64,000 nt of DNA, from assembly GCA_046051225.1 (NCBI GenBank), contig JBJOOR010000005.1, forward strand, positions 1-64,000, written 5' to 3'. The position numbers and the translations under genes were made by a program. Position 1 is the first letter of the stretch. Every line of letters begins with the position of its first letter. The notes beneath the pieces were generated by a model. It ran no database searches and was not told the origin of the DNA. It saw only the letters and a program-made list of their open reading frames with translations. Origin of the DNA: CAIODY01 sp046051225. GTDB lineage: Bacteria > Bacteroidota > Bacteroidia > Chitinophagales > CAIODY01. Of this stretch, positions 1 through 8,703 are shown one piece after another.

Positions 1-55
1 AACCAATCAGCTTTATTTCATGTGGGGTAAGATGTATATCATCATTGTATTTCAT
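1..55 (-). CDS. Possible 5' end of a gene leaving the left edge
   Basis: Reading leftward from an ATG at position 55, the reverse strand stays open to the window edge for 18 codons, beginning MKYNDDIHLTPHEIKLIG. The LTPHEIKLI stretch resembles the start of LuxR/GerE-type helix-turn-helix domains (LTPREIEVL), but this is too short for a family call. The 200 bp upstream hold two small palindromes that would fit a divergent control region. It could equally be a chance open frame. Confidence 0.3.
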   Translation of the reverse strand, partial: MKYNDDIHLTPHEIKLIG

Positions 56-111
56 GGTGTATGAAATTTTAAAATAGATAAATTATCAACGCTTATATAG
101 GCGGAATTAGT

Positions 112-127
112 ATGCAATACGTTGCAT
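112..127. repeat. Inverted repeat ATGCAA-TACG-TTGCAT
   Basis: A perfect 6-bp inverted repeat with a 4-base loop lies in the 200-bp intergenic region between the left-edge frame and the first secreted protein. It is the size of an operator half-site pair, but no regulator is identified, so this is only a visible symmetry. Confidence 0.35.
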
Positions 128-153
128 GAATAAATGTTAAGCTGTATTAGTTG

Positions 154-169
154 TGGCGAAGCTTCGCCA
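154..169. repeat. 16-bp perfect palindrome TGGCGAAGCTTCGCCA
   Basis: This is a fully self-complementary 16-mer in otherwise AT-rich intergenic DNA, about 90 bp before the first gene. It could be an operator, or a hairpin ending the leftward transcript region. No U-tract follows, so it is not a standard terminator. Confidence 0.4.
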
Positions 170-255
170 AACAACAGTTTCACTTTTATATGAGTTGAGT
201 ATGTAACAAAAAAAATACGTGTAATTACGTATTGTTTTAGGTAAAATCTACCTGT

Positions 256-3200
256 ATGTTAGCAATTCACAAAAATAAACTACTTTTAATCATGAATTAT
301 CAACTAAAAACAAAAGGCATAGGCTGCCTGCAAAGTCATTTTATTTCAAGGAAAGGGAATAATACTTTATGCAAAAGAATAATAAGCAAACCCATTATAA
401 TCATGCTGTTTGGTTTTGTAACCTTGCTGTTACCTTTAATTTCCAAAGCGCAAATTTGTAATGGTAATGGTGTTTCGCTAAGTGGAACAATAACCACGAA
501 TACACCACTTTCAAATACTTATGTACAAGGCACTTCTAATATTTTAACTATTGGAAATGGAACTTCGTCAGTTACAGTTACTTTATCTAAAGTTGAATAT
601 AATTTATTGGAAACAAAAAAAATAGTAGTTACAAATCATGCTATACTTAAGATTATTAACTCACATTTATATATTTGTAACGGCAGTATTCCTTGGCTTA
701 TGTGGGATGGTATTGAGGTGCAGCCAGGCGGTAGTGTTATTATTACAGATAATTCATTAATTGAAGATGCAAAAATTGGTGTTAATTTTCTTTCTAATAG
801 CACTAATCTTGCTATACCCTATCAAACTTACCCAGCTAATGGCTTTGCATTAAAAACAGATGAATGTATTTTTAACAGATGCGATATTGGAATAAAAGTT
901 AAAGAATATAATTATAATGATAATTATTTAAACACAATTGCCGCCACCACTGATTTACCCAATTTCGAAATTACACGAACTGTATTTACAAGCCGTGATT
1001 TAACTTATACTACTTTGTTCAATTGGGCTACTTATACTCAATTAGTTCAATCTTCGAGCAATGCAAATGCTAATTGTCCATTTAGCAGCGATTACATTAA
1101 TAATGCTACTTATAAAGTACAAGTATTAAAAGACCCTACAGTAGGGCAATATCCAAGTGCTGGTATTTTTTTAGATAATGTAGGTAATACAAAATTAGAT
1201 GTTTCAGCTACTACAAAACTGATTAATAAAACTACATCGTATTATAATATGTTCAATATTGGTGGTCTTAACACCTCATCATCTTCTAAAAATATGATGA
1301 ATCTATTTGATAATTTATATACAGGAATAAAAGGGCAGGGTACAAACCTTCAAGTTATCAATTCTGTTTTTCAAAATATGTGGTACGATAAAACTAAATT
1401 CAATAGAATTGTAAACTGCACACCTGCCCAAGCCTACAATCAAACAGGGGTAGGTATTTGGAATGATGGCGGCGATGTACTAAATCGTATTTTTATTTCA
1501 AATCCATCAAGTGGTTTGCTAAACGATGGCAATGTATTTATTGATTGCTATATAGGTATTGAAACCATTGAACTATTAACCAACAATATTCAATATTCAT
1601 CTTTTAAAAGTGCTCAATCACTTATAGCTGCTAACTTACCAACTAATTTAAGCACAAGTCATGTAGGCAAGTATGGTATTTATATTGAAACCGACAGAAC
1701 TTTTACAAATGAAATAAGTAAAAATAATTTTAGCAATGTTGAAACAGGAATTTTTTATCAGCAACATGTATTTCTAGGTGGATGCTTAATTGGGCAGAGT
1801 TCTAGTGCTATTGTACCTAATGGGCAAATTTATTCGGAACAGATGAATATTACAAACAATAATTTTACAAAACTTGCCGTAAGCCCAATGCCTGCTACCA
1901 CTTTTCAATACATTAATTTAGCCATTGGAATTGAAAATTTGCAAATTGGAAATTATTTAAGCATTGCTGGTTCTAATATCACTATTCAAGGCAATACCAT
2001 TGCAGCATACAATGGTATATTGGTAAATGGATGGAAAGCTTCGGTAAAAGATATTCATTGCAAACTAAATACAAACTTTATTATTTATCAAAACATGGAT
2101 GCCACTGAAACCAACGTAATGGTAGGGCCTTTACTTAATACACCTATACAGTTTGGCATTAAATACAATAATTGTGTACCCAATAAAGAAAATTTTATTT
2201 GGCGAAACAGTATCTTGTTTAATCAAAGCGCCAATAACCCTGTATTAATGGAATATGGCATTGTTTGTAAAGGCGGCACATTAAATAAAGTGCAATGCAA
2301 TAATGTAATAGGGTTTGATTATTTATACGAATTTGATGGCATGCAAACCTGCCAGTTTTTGCGCAATGGCTTACAAAATGCCCGTAAGGCTGGGTTTGAA
2401 ATTAGCAATGGCGCTTTTATAGGCAAGCAAGGCGGCACAGCCACCACACCCAGCAGCGATAATAGGTGGAACTTAAACCCAACAGGCGGAAACCCTAATT
2501 GGGGCATAGCTGCTGGGCAAGTGCCTATGACAAATGTAGATGGTACAGCAAACGCTGCTACCACAGCCATTGGGCAAGCACTTTATGTTACTAATTTTGC
2601 GGCTATGTATAATCCTGATGGATTTGGCAATGCGACTTTTTATCCATTAAGGTATGCATCAACAACTGGAACGATTAATATTACCAATAACCAACCCAAT
2701 GTAGGTGTATGTACTACTAATCCACCCATATCGGTTATGAGCCCTATGCCTGGCGGTGGCAATATTGATAAAGATATAGCCAAAGGCATATTGGGTGGCG
2801 ATGATGCACCATTAGATATGGCAACTAATTATAGCATGAAAATGCAACTATACCAAGCCCTGCGCAGCGCAGGCGATACTATTAGAGATTCGGTATTGAT
2901 GGGCGAACCCCAACTGCAAGATTTTTATCAAGCAGCGCTTAGCAGCAATATGGAGCAGCTATGCTTAATAGAAGATAAAATAGGCAAAGGCTTATATACC
3001 GATGCTACTAATTTAATTAATGGTTTTAATAGCAATAATAATATTGAAACAAACTTTATTCATTATTACCAATGGCATATAGCCTACTATACCGATTCGG
3101 CTTTTAGCACCACACAAGTAGCAGGCTTAAGGGCATTAGGCAGCAACTGCCCAGCCACCGAAGGCGCAGCGGTGTATATGGCACAAGTATTATATCATGT

Positions 3201-3555
3201 AATAAACCCTAACGATTTAATACAAGAAAATAATTGTGGTAATGAGGAAGTGGATAGTAGTAATATGCGCAGAATGATTAAAAAAGTAAATGCTGCTAAC
3301 GCCACATTTGATGAACAAATAAACATTTATCCTAATCCAACCAAAAATCTATTCAATATTATTGTAGCTAACAATATTTCATCATGTAATGTAATAGTTA
3401 CTAATAGCTTAGGTCAGGTATTTTTTACACAAACCTTTACCGAAGTGAATAAAGTATTAACAATAAATCAGAACCTACCCATAGGACTTTATTTTGTAAC
3501 CATTAAAAATAACATTACAAATGAAATATGCAATAAAAAAATTATTGTGCAATAG
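256..3555 (+). CDS. T9SS-sorted secreted protein with parallel beta-helix-like body
   Basis: This is a large secreted surface protein of unknown substrate. An unusually long basic N-terminus precedes a hydrophobic signal segment at about residues 46-66 ending SKAQ. ATG 292 (residue 13) is an alternative start. The body has repeated short Asn/Gly-rich strands of the right-handed beta-helix kind (for example around residues 400-440). Residues from about 1022 (INIYPNPT) to the end form a classical T9SS type A sorting domain, with YPNPT, a NSLGQV strand and a terminal KKIIVQ. The T9SS machinery is not in the window. The gene overlaps the next T9SS gene by 35 bp, and its terminator hairpin lies inside that gene. 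Secretion route is well supported; function is unknown. Confidence 0.85.
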   Translation: MLAIHKNKLLLIMNYQLKTKGIGCLQSHFISRKGNNTLCKRIISKPIIIMLFGFVTLLLPLISKAQICNGNGVSLSGTITTNTPLSNTYVQGTSNILTIGNGTSSVTVTLSKVEYNLLETKKIVVTNHAILKIINSHLYICNGSIPWLMWDGIEVQPGGSVIITDNSLIEDAKIGVNFLSNSTNLAIPYQTYPANGFALKTDECIFNRCDIGIKVKEYNYNDNYLNTIAATTDLPNFEITRTVFTSRDLTYTTLFNWATYTQLVQSSSNANANCPFSSDYINNATYKVQVLKDPTVGQYPSAGIFLDNVGNTKLDVSATTKLINKTTSYYNMFNIGGLNTSSSSKNMMNLFDNLYTGIKGQGTNLQVINSVFQNMWYDKTKFNRIVNCTPAQAYNQTGVGIWNDGGDVLNRIFISNPSSGLLNDGNVFIDCYIGIETIELLTNNIQYSSFKSAQSLIAANLPTNLSTSHVGKYGIYIETDRTFTNEISKNNFSNVETGIFYQQHVFLGGCLIGQSSSAIVPNGQIYSEQMNITNNNFTKLAVSPMPATTFQYINLAIGIENLQIGNYLSIAGSNITIQGNTIAAYNGILVNGWKASVKDIHCKLNTNFIIYQNMDATETNVMVGPLLNTPIQFGIKYNNCVPNKENFIWRNSILFNQSANNPVLMEYGIVCKGGTLNKVQCNNVIGFDYLYEFDGMQTCQFLRNGLQNARKAGFEISNGAFIGKQGGTATTPSSDNRWNLNPTGGNPNWGIAAGQVPMTNVDGTANAATTAIGQALYVTNFAAMYNPDGFGNATFYPLRYASTTGTINITNNQPNVGVCTTNPPISVMSPMPGGGNIDKDIAKGILGGDDAPLDMATNYSMKMQLYQALRSAGDTIRDSVLMGEPQLQDFYQAALSSNMEQLCLIEDKIGKGLYTDATNLINGFNSNNNIETNFIHYYQWHIAYYTDSAFSTTQVAGLRALGSNCPATEGAAVYMAQVLYHVINPNDLIQENNCGNEEVDSSNMRRMIKKVNAANATFDEQINIYPNPTKNLFNIIVANNISSCNVIVTNSLGQVFFTQTFTEVNKVLTINQNLPIGLYFVTIKNNITNEICNKKIIVQ

Positions 3556-4765
3556 TTTATTTTTGAAAAGAAGCCTATTTATAGGCTTCTTTTTTTTAAC
3601 AGGAATAAATACCCAAGCACAAGTAAATTACATACCTAATCCATCTTTTGAGAAATTAACTACATGTATTTTTTTTGCAGGAGATATTCATAAGGCTCAA
3701 CCTTGGGATACTTTAAAAAATGGAGGTGGGGGCTTACCCTCATTATTTAATGCATGTAATTCCTTGAAAGGTTTGCAGGTGCCAAATACTGAACAAGGTT
3801 ATAGAACATCCAAATCAGGAAAAGGAGTAGCTTGGATAGATAGTTATGTGAAAACTTCAAAAGATATTCATTACTACTTGCAAAGTATATTATCCTTTTC
3901 ACTTACGAGTAATAAAACGTATACTGTTACTTTTTTTGTATCACATCCTTCTGGATGCCCCTATGCAATTGATAGAATAGGAGCTTATTTAGATAATGGG
4001 AGTATTAGTACCCCAAGTTATGGTGGTTTAGTAAATGTAATACCTCAAGTAGAAAACCCACAACATCATATCATTATAGATACTGTAAATTGGACAAAAA
4101 TACAAGGCTGTTTTATAGCCAATGGCACAGAAAGTTATTTAACCTTAGGTAATTTTTATCCCGATAGTTTAACAGATACAATGTCGGTATCTTATGTGCC
4201 ACATGGCTTGGTTGATAATGCTTCTTTTTTCATTGACGATGTTTCGGTAATAGAAAGCAGCGCCACCATACAAGCCGATAATGATACTACCATACTAAAG
4301 GGCGATACCATAACACTAGGCAAAAGCATTGAAGGTATGCCTGTAGATTGGTATGATATACAAGGTAATTTGTTAGCTGCCAGTAGCACCTTAAAAGTAA
4401 ACCCAACAACCACTACCAGCTATGTAGTAAAAATGGATTTATGTGGTAATGTGAGTTATGATACGGTAAAAGTGAGTGTTAGTGTGGGTATAGAGCAGTT
4501 GACTTTTGAAAATGGGCAGTTGGAGGTATATCCGAATCCATGTATGGAAAAGTTATTAGTGATGAGTGATAAGTCCCGAACGTTCGGGATAGTGAATACA
4601 ATTGAGGTAACGGATGTGTTGGGCAGAGTTGTAATTCAACAAATCAAAAACTCATCCACTCAACAAATTCAAATTGATGTATCGGGTTTATCAAATGGCT
4701 TATATTTTATAAAAGCAACTGATATAAAAGGCAATGTGATGAATGCAAAATTTGTAAAAGAATAA
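3521..4765 (+). CDS. T9SS-sorted secreted protein with N-terminal jelly-roll-like domain
   Basis: This is a 414-residue secreted protein. The signal peptide covers residues 1-34 (ending NTQAQ). It is followed by a VNYIPNPSFEKL start, typical of Bacteroidota proteins with a carbohydrate-binding-like beta-sandwich (about 35-245). A short Ig-like segment (about 250-320) and a T9SS type A sorting domain (about 335-414, with VYPNP, VTDVLGRVV and GLYFIKA) complete it. The ATG sits inside the last codons of the upstream gene; no later ATG keeps the signal peptide, so this start is required. A strong terminator-like hairpin lies within the signal-peptide codons, and a perfect 16-bp palindrome is inserted in frame just before the sorting domain. 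Ligand unknown. Confidence 0.85.
   Translation: MKYAIKKLLCNSLFLKRSLFIGFFFLTGINTQAQVNYIPNPSFEKLTTCIFFAGDIHKAQPWDTLKNGGGGLPSLFNACNSLKGLQVPNTEQGYRTSKSGKGVAWIDSYVKTSKDIHYYLQSILSFSLTSNKTYTVTFFVSHPSGCPYAIDRIGAYLDNGSISTPSYGGLVNVIPQVENPQHHIIIDTVNWTKIQGCFIANGTESYLTLGNFYPDSLTDTMSVSYVPHGLVDNASFFIDDVSVIESSATIQADNDTTILKGDTITLGKSIEGMPVDWYDIQGNLLAASSTLKVNPTTTTSYVVKMDLCGNVSYDTVKVSVSVGIEQLTFENGQLEVYPNPCMEKLLVMSDKSRTFGIVNTIEVTDVLGRVVIQQIKNSSTQQIQIDVSGLSNGLYFIKATDIKGNVMNAKFVKE
3566..3597 (+). terminator. Intrinsic terminator overlapping a signal-peptide coding region
   Basis: A 13-bp perfect stem (AAAAGAAGCCTAT / ATAGGCTTCTTTT, with a 2-base formal loop) is followed by more T residues, starting 10 bases after the stop codon of the upstream T9SS gene. 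By shape and place it ends that transcript. It also encodes about codons 16-26 (KRSLFIGFFFL) of the next gene. Confidence 0.75.
4574..4589. repeat. Palindrome TCCCGAACGTTCGGGA inside a coding region
   Basis: A perfect 16-bp palindrome read in frame as part of KSRTFGI, immediately before the sorting domain of the second T9SS protein. Two near copies (TCCCGAATGTTTGGGA and TCCCGAATATTTGGGA) lie at 32487 and 32556, which points to a dispersed short palindrome family. Confidence 0.7.
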
Positions 4766-4824
4766 TACCATTTTATTTTTAACGTGCTGCTTTTTAAAAA
4801 TATGATTTCTATCCTAAAAAATAT

Positions 4825-4856
4825 TTTGTTCGTCTCATTTGTTTAATGTACGTTTG
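4825..4856 (+). promoter_or_regulatory. Bacteroidota-type promoter for kup
   Basis: TTTG at 4825-4828 and TACGTTTG at 4849-4856 are separated by exactly 20 bases, matching the known phylum consensus (TTTG, about 19-21 nt, TAnnTTTG). The start codon follows 26 bases after the -7 box. Confidence 0.7.
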
Positions 4857-4882
4857 CACCGCATTTTTCAGCACTCAAATTT

Positions 4883-6859
4883 ATGAGCAGTAACGAAGGG
4901 CATAGCCATAGTTCACATCTTCAAAAACTAACAACAGGCGGTTTATTAGTAACCCTTGGTATTATTTATGGCGATATTGGTACATCGCCATTGTATGTTT
5001 TAAAATCTATTGTAGGCGATAAGCCAATTACCGAACAGTTAATTTTGGGTGCATTAAGTTGTGTATTCTGGACATTAACAATGCTAACCACTGTAAAGTA
5101 TGTAATCATTACATTACGAGCCGATAACAAAGGCGAAGGGGGTATATTTTCATTATATACATTAGTGCGCCGTACAAAAGGATGGCTTATTTTTCCGGCC
5201 ATCATTGGCGGAAGTACGCTAATGGCAGATGGTTTAATTACACCACCCATATCGGTTTCATCAGCCGTTGAAGGGCTTCGGTTAATCAATCCCGATATTC
5301 CTACCGTGCCCATCGTAATTGCAATATTAACACTATTATTTTTTATTCAACAATATGGAACCAAAATAGTAGGAGCCACGTTTGGCCCGTTGATGACAGT
5401 ATGGTTTAGCATGCTAGCCATATTAGGCGTAATGGGTATGTGGGGGCATTTGTACATCATCAAAGCTTTAAACCCTTATTATGCTTACCAATTATTAGTT
5501 CATTATCCTGGTGGCTTTTGGTTGCTAAGCGGTGTATTTCTTTGCACCACAGGTGCCGAAGCTTTATATTCAGATTTGGGGCATTGTGGAAGAATAAATA
5601 TACGTGTAAGTTGGACGTATGTAAAAATAGCATTGTTGTTAAACTATTTTGGGCAAGGCGCAAACCTATTGCAACATGTAGGGCATAGCTTAAATGATGT
5701 AACAGTAGGAAAAAGCTTCGATCCATTTTTTCAATTAATGCCTGTATGGTTTTTGCCTACTGGTATTTTTATAGCTACCATAGCCGCCATCATTGCTTCG
5801 CAAGCCTTAATTACAGGGTCGTACACATTAGTAGCCGAAGCCATGCGATTAAATATTTGGCCCAAACTAAAAATAGATTATCCTACCAATGTAAAAGGGC
5901 AAATGTATATTCCATCTGTAAACTGGCTTTTATATGCAGGCTGCGTAGGTGTGGTTTTATACTTTCGTGAATCATCAGCCATGGAAGGCGCTTATGGTGT
6001 AAGTATTATCATGACCATGTTGATGACCACATTATTATTGGTACATTATTTTGTAATACGCCGCTTTAATCCTAATTTGATAAGAGGATACATGATTTTA
6101 TATCTATTTATCGAAGGCAGTTTTTTAGTAGCCAATTGTAGCAAATTTATTCATGGTGGATGGGTTACTATAGTAATAGCCAGCTTATTAATATTTATTA
6201 TGTGGGTATGGCACGAAGCCACAGCATTAAAAAAATCGTTTACCGATTTTAGCCGAATAAATAAATATTTGCCACAGCTTAATGATTTGAGCGAAGATTT
6301 AACCGTGCCCAAATATGCTACACACTTAGTGTATTTAAGCACCGCCGATTCTGAAAATTTTATTGAAAAGAAAATTACCTATTCTATATTTAAAAAATTT
6401 CCGAAAAGGGCTGATACCTATTGGTTTCTGCATGTTGAAACTACCGACGAACCCTATGGAATGGAATATAAAGTGGTAACATTAGTACCTCAAAAAGTAT
6501 TTAGAATTGAATTTAGATTAGGCTTTAGAATGGAACAACGCCTGCTGCCATTATTTAAAAAAGCAGTAGATGATATGGTAGCCGATGGCGAAGTAGATGT
6601 AATGAGCCGCTATCCATCTATTCAAAAATATAGAATAAAAGGCGATGTACGATATGTAATTATTGATAGATATTTAAGCTACGAAAATTCATTGCCTGCC
6701 TATCAAAAATTTATTTTAGAAACATATTATATCATCAAGAATTTCTCGTATCATGAAGATAAATTATTTGGGCTTGATAGTAGCTTTGTTGAAGTAGAAA
6801 GCGTACCGCTAATGCTTTCGAAACGAAAAACGCCAGATATTAAACGAGTTAAAAACTAA
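4883..6859 (+). CDS. kup: Kup-family potassium uptake permease
   Basis: This is a K+/H+ symporter of the Kup/HAK/KT family in the inner membrane. The family signature is at the N-terminus (GGLLVTLGIIYGDIGTSPLYV, about residues 18-38), followed by about twelve membrane segments up to about residue 450 and a hydrophilic cytoplasmic tail (about 470-658). A length of 658 is normal. It has its own promoter, and the LOG-family gene follows 15 bp downstream in the same direction, so they are probably co-transcribed. No unusual features. The substrate is inferred from the family, where Rb+/Cs+ transport is also known. Confidence 0.95.
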   Translation: MSSNEGHSHSSHLQKLTTGGLLVTLGIIYGDIGTSPLYVLKSIVGDKPITEQLILGALSCVFWTLTMLTTVKYVIITLRADNKGEGGIFSLYTLVRRTKGWLIFPAIIGGSTLMADGLITPPISVSSAVEGLRLINPDIPTVPIVIAILTLLFFIQQYGTKIVGATFGPLMTVWFSMLAILGVMGMWGHLYIIKALNPYYAYQLLVHYPGGFWLLSGVFLCTTGAEALYSDLGHCGRINIRVSWTYVKIALLLNYFGQGANLLQHVGHSLNDVTVGKSFDPFFQLMPVWFLPTGIFIATIAAIIASQALITGSYTLVAEAMRLNIWPKLKIDYPTNVKGQMYIPSVNWLLYAGCVGVVLYFRESSAMEGAYGVSIIMTMLMTTLLLVHYFVIRRFNPNLIRGYMILYLFIEGSFLVANCSKFIHGGWVTIVIASLLIFIMWVWHEATALKKSFTDFSRINKYLPQLNDLSEDLTVPKYATHLVYLSTADSENFIEKKITYSIFKKFPKRADTYWFLHVETTDEPYGMEYKVVTLVPQKVFRIEFRLGFRMEQRLLPLFKKAVDDMVADGEVDVMSRYPSIQKYRIKGDVRYVIIDRYLSYENSLPAYQKFILETYYIIKNFSYHEDKLFGLDSSFVEVESVPLMLSKRKTPDIKRVKN

Positions 6860-6874
6860 CCCGAAAACAATAAC

Positions 6875-7576
6875 ATGGCAGATATTCAATCCGAACAATC
6901 ATCTGAAATAAAATTTTTAGAAGGCCCACAATCTAGATGGAAAGAATTTCTTTTTACCTGCAAGGTAATGCTCGAATTTATTAAAGGATTTAGAAAATTG
7001 CATAACACAGGCCCTTGTGTAACGGTGTTTGGCTCGGCTCGTTTTCCACCCCATCATCCTTATTATAAAAAAGCCGAAGAAGTGGGTGCAGCCGTTGCAA
7101 AGCTTGGCTTTACTGTGATGACGGGCGGCGGCCCAGGCATTATGGAAGCAGCCAATAAAGGCGCAAAATCGGTGGGTGGCAAATCGGTGGGGTGCAATAT
7201 TATTTTGCCTTTCGAGCAAGAACCTAATCCTTATGTAGATTATTCGGTTGATATAAAATATTTTTTTGTACGCAAAACATTATTGCTAAAATACTCTTAT
7301 GCATTTGTGGTAATGCCTGGCGGCTTTGGCACATTAGATGAATTTTTTGAAGCGCTTACTTTAATTCAAACCAAAAAAGTAAAAGAATTGCCTATCGTTA
7401 TTTTTGATAAAGCATTTCATGCCGATTTAATTAATTATATCAAAAGCATGAAAAACAATGGAACTATATCTAACGATGATGATAAATTATTTTTACTTAC
7501 CGATTCGATAGAAGAAATGCAAATGCATTTAAAAGGTGCTATTTCGAAATTTAATTTACAAGAGCAGAAAAGATAA
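6875..7576 (+). CDS. LOG-family protein (TIGR00730; cytokinin riboside monophosphate phosphoribohydrolase-like)
   Basis: This is a Rossmann-fold nucleotide hydrolase once annotated as lysine decarboxylase. Characterised members cleave the N-glycosidic bond of (cytokinin) nucleoside 5'-monophosphates. The two diagnostic motifs are present: GGGPGIME at residues 84-91 and PGGFGTLDE at 148-156. The 233-residue length fits the longer bacterial subtype with an N-terminal helical extension. It follows kup by 15 bp. Physiological substrate in this organism is unknown. Confidence 0.9.
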   Translation: MADIQSEQSSEIKFLEGPQSRWKEFLFTCKVMLEFIKGFRKLHNTGPCVTVFGSARFPPHHPYYKKAEEVGAAVAKLGFTVMTGGGPGIMEAANKGAKSVGGKSVGCNIILPFEQEPNPYVDYSVDIKYFFVRKTLLLKYSYAFVVMPGGFGTLDEFFEALTLIQTKKVKELPIVIFDKAFHADLINYIKSMKNNGTISNDDDKLFLLTDSIEEMQMHLKGAISKFNLQEQKR

Positions 7577-7803
7577 TTTGCTTTTATCTGCACCCTCTGG
7601 CGTAATAATATTCAACTTAAATGTTAACAAAAAAGTGGATACTAACCACGGCGCAATATTCTTTTTTTTTGTAAAAACAGTTATTTCTTTATTTTTCAAG
7701 GTTATTGATTTGAATAAAATGGTCGTTTTTTCTTTTTCTGTATCCATTGCCAATCAAAAACGATTGTTTTGTAAAAATTCAATACCATTTTTTTAAAAAA
7801 AAA

Positions 7804-8694
7804 TTATCTTTTTCGGGTTACCATCCATACTCCAAAAAGTATTAAACCCAAGCCAATAAAATGAATATAAGTGATAGATTCTTTATCTAATAAACCCCAA
7901 GCTACAGCTACCACAGGAATAAAATAAGTGGTAACGGCGCCAAACAAGGTGCTTGTTTTTTGCACTAAAATATAAAATACGATAGATGCTGTGGCTGTGC
8001 CCACTACCCCTAAAATACCGATATAGCCCAATGATGTAAGCGTTTCGGGATTGGTTTTAATACGGTATATTAAATCGGTAAAGCCAATTAAATAAATAGC
8101 GGCAGGTATGCCGATAAAAAAGAAAGAAAGCGATGCAATGCTGGTAGGGCTTACATCTACCAAATATTTTCGAAGAATATTAAGATTTAAGCCATAGCAA
8201 AATGTAGCAAACACAATAAGTAGTGCATATTTAATTTCGGTATGCAACGAGCCGCCATGATGCCCAAATACTACTAAACTTGCAGCCCCACAAAACCCAA
8301 TAAAAATACCTGCAATTTGCAATCCAGATGTTTTCATTTTAAAAAACATCATACCTAAAAACAAAGCCCATACAGGTGTAAGCGAATTTAATACACCAGC
8401 CATCGAACTGTTTAAATGCATTTGCGCTGTAGTAAAAAAGAAAGCAGGTATGCCACTACCCAACAAACCTGCTAGTATAATATACTTTATTTTTTGGGGC
8501 TCAACTTTTCTAAAATTAAGAATAGTAAAAGGTAGCAAGGCAATGGCTGTAATGGTAATGCGCAATGCTGCCACCTGAAATGGTAGCAAACCCACCAACG
8601 ACCGCTTCATTAAAATAAACGAACTGCCCCAAGTAAGCGCCAATAAGGCTACTACTATCCAATGCCATGCTTTATACTCGGTAGTGGTTTTCAA
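7804..8694 (-). CDS. EamA/DMT-family transporter
   Basis: This is an inner-membrane permease of the drug/metabolite transporter superfamily. It has about ten hydrophobic helices in two EamA repeats (about residues 10-140 and 155-293), with the typical WGSSFILMKRSL near the N-terminus. The length, 296 residues, is standard. It starts 9 bp after obgE on the same strand and is probably the last gene of the adk-obgE unit. Substrate cannot be read from sequence; relatives export metabolites or amino acids. Confidence 0.88.
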   Translation of the reverse strand: MKTTTEYKAWHWIVVALLALTWGSSFILMKRSLVGLLPFQVAALRITITAIALLPFTILNFRKVEPQKIKYIILAGLLGSGIPAFFFTTAQMHLNSSMAGVLNSLTPVWALFLGMMFFKMKTSGLQIAGIFIGFCGAASLVVFGHHGGSLHTEIKYALLIVFATFCYGLNLNILRKYLVDVSPTSIASLSFFFIGIPAAIYLIGFTDLIYRIKTNPETLTSLGYIGILGVVGTATASIVFYILVQKTSTLFGAVTTYFIPVVAVAWGLLDKESITYIHFIGLGLILFGVWMVTRKR

Positions 8695-8703
8695 ATGATT
8701 GAA

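Noticed and set aside
4966..5313. 115-codon reverse frame inside kup
   Set aside because: A shadow of a well-conserved membrane protein frame.
7556..7753. 65-codon reverse frame in the gap after the LOG-family gene
   Set aside because: Low-complexity Lys/Thr product overlapping the end of the gene on the other strand; no supporting signal.
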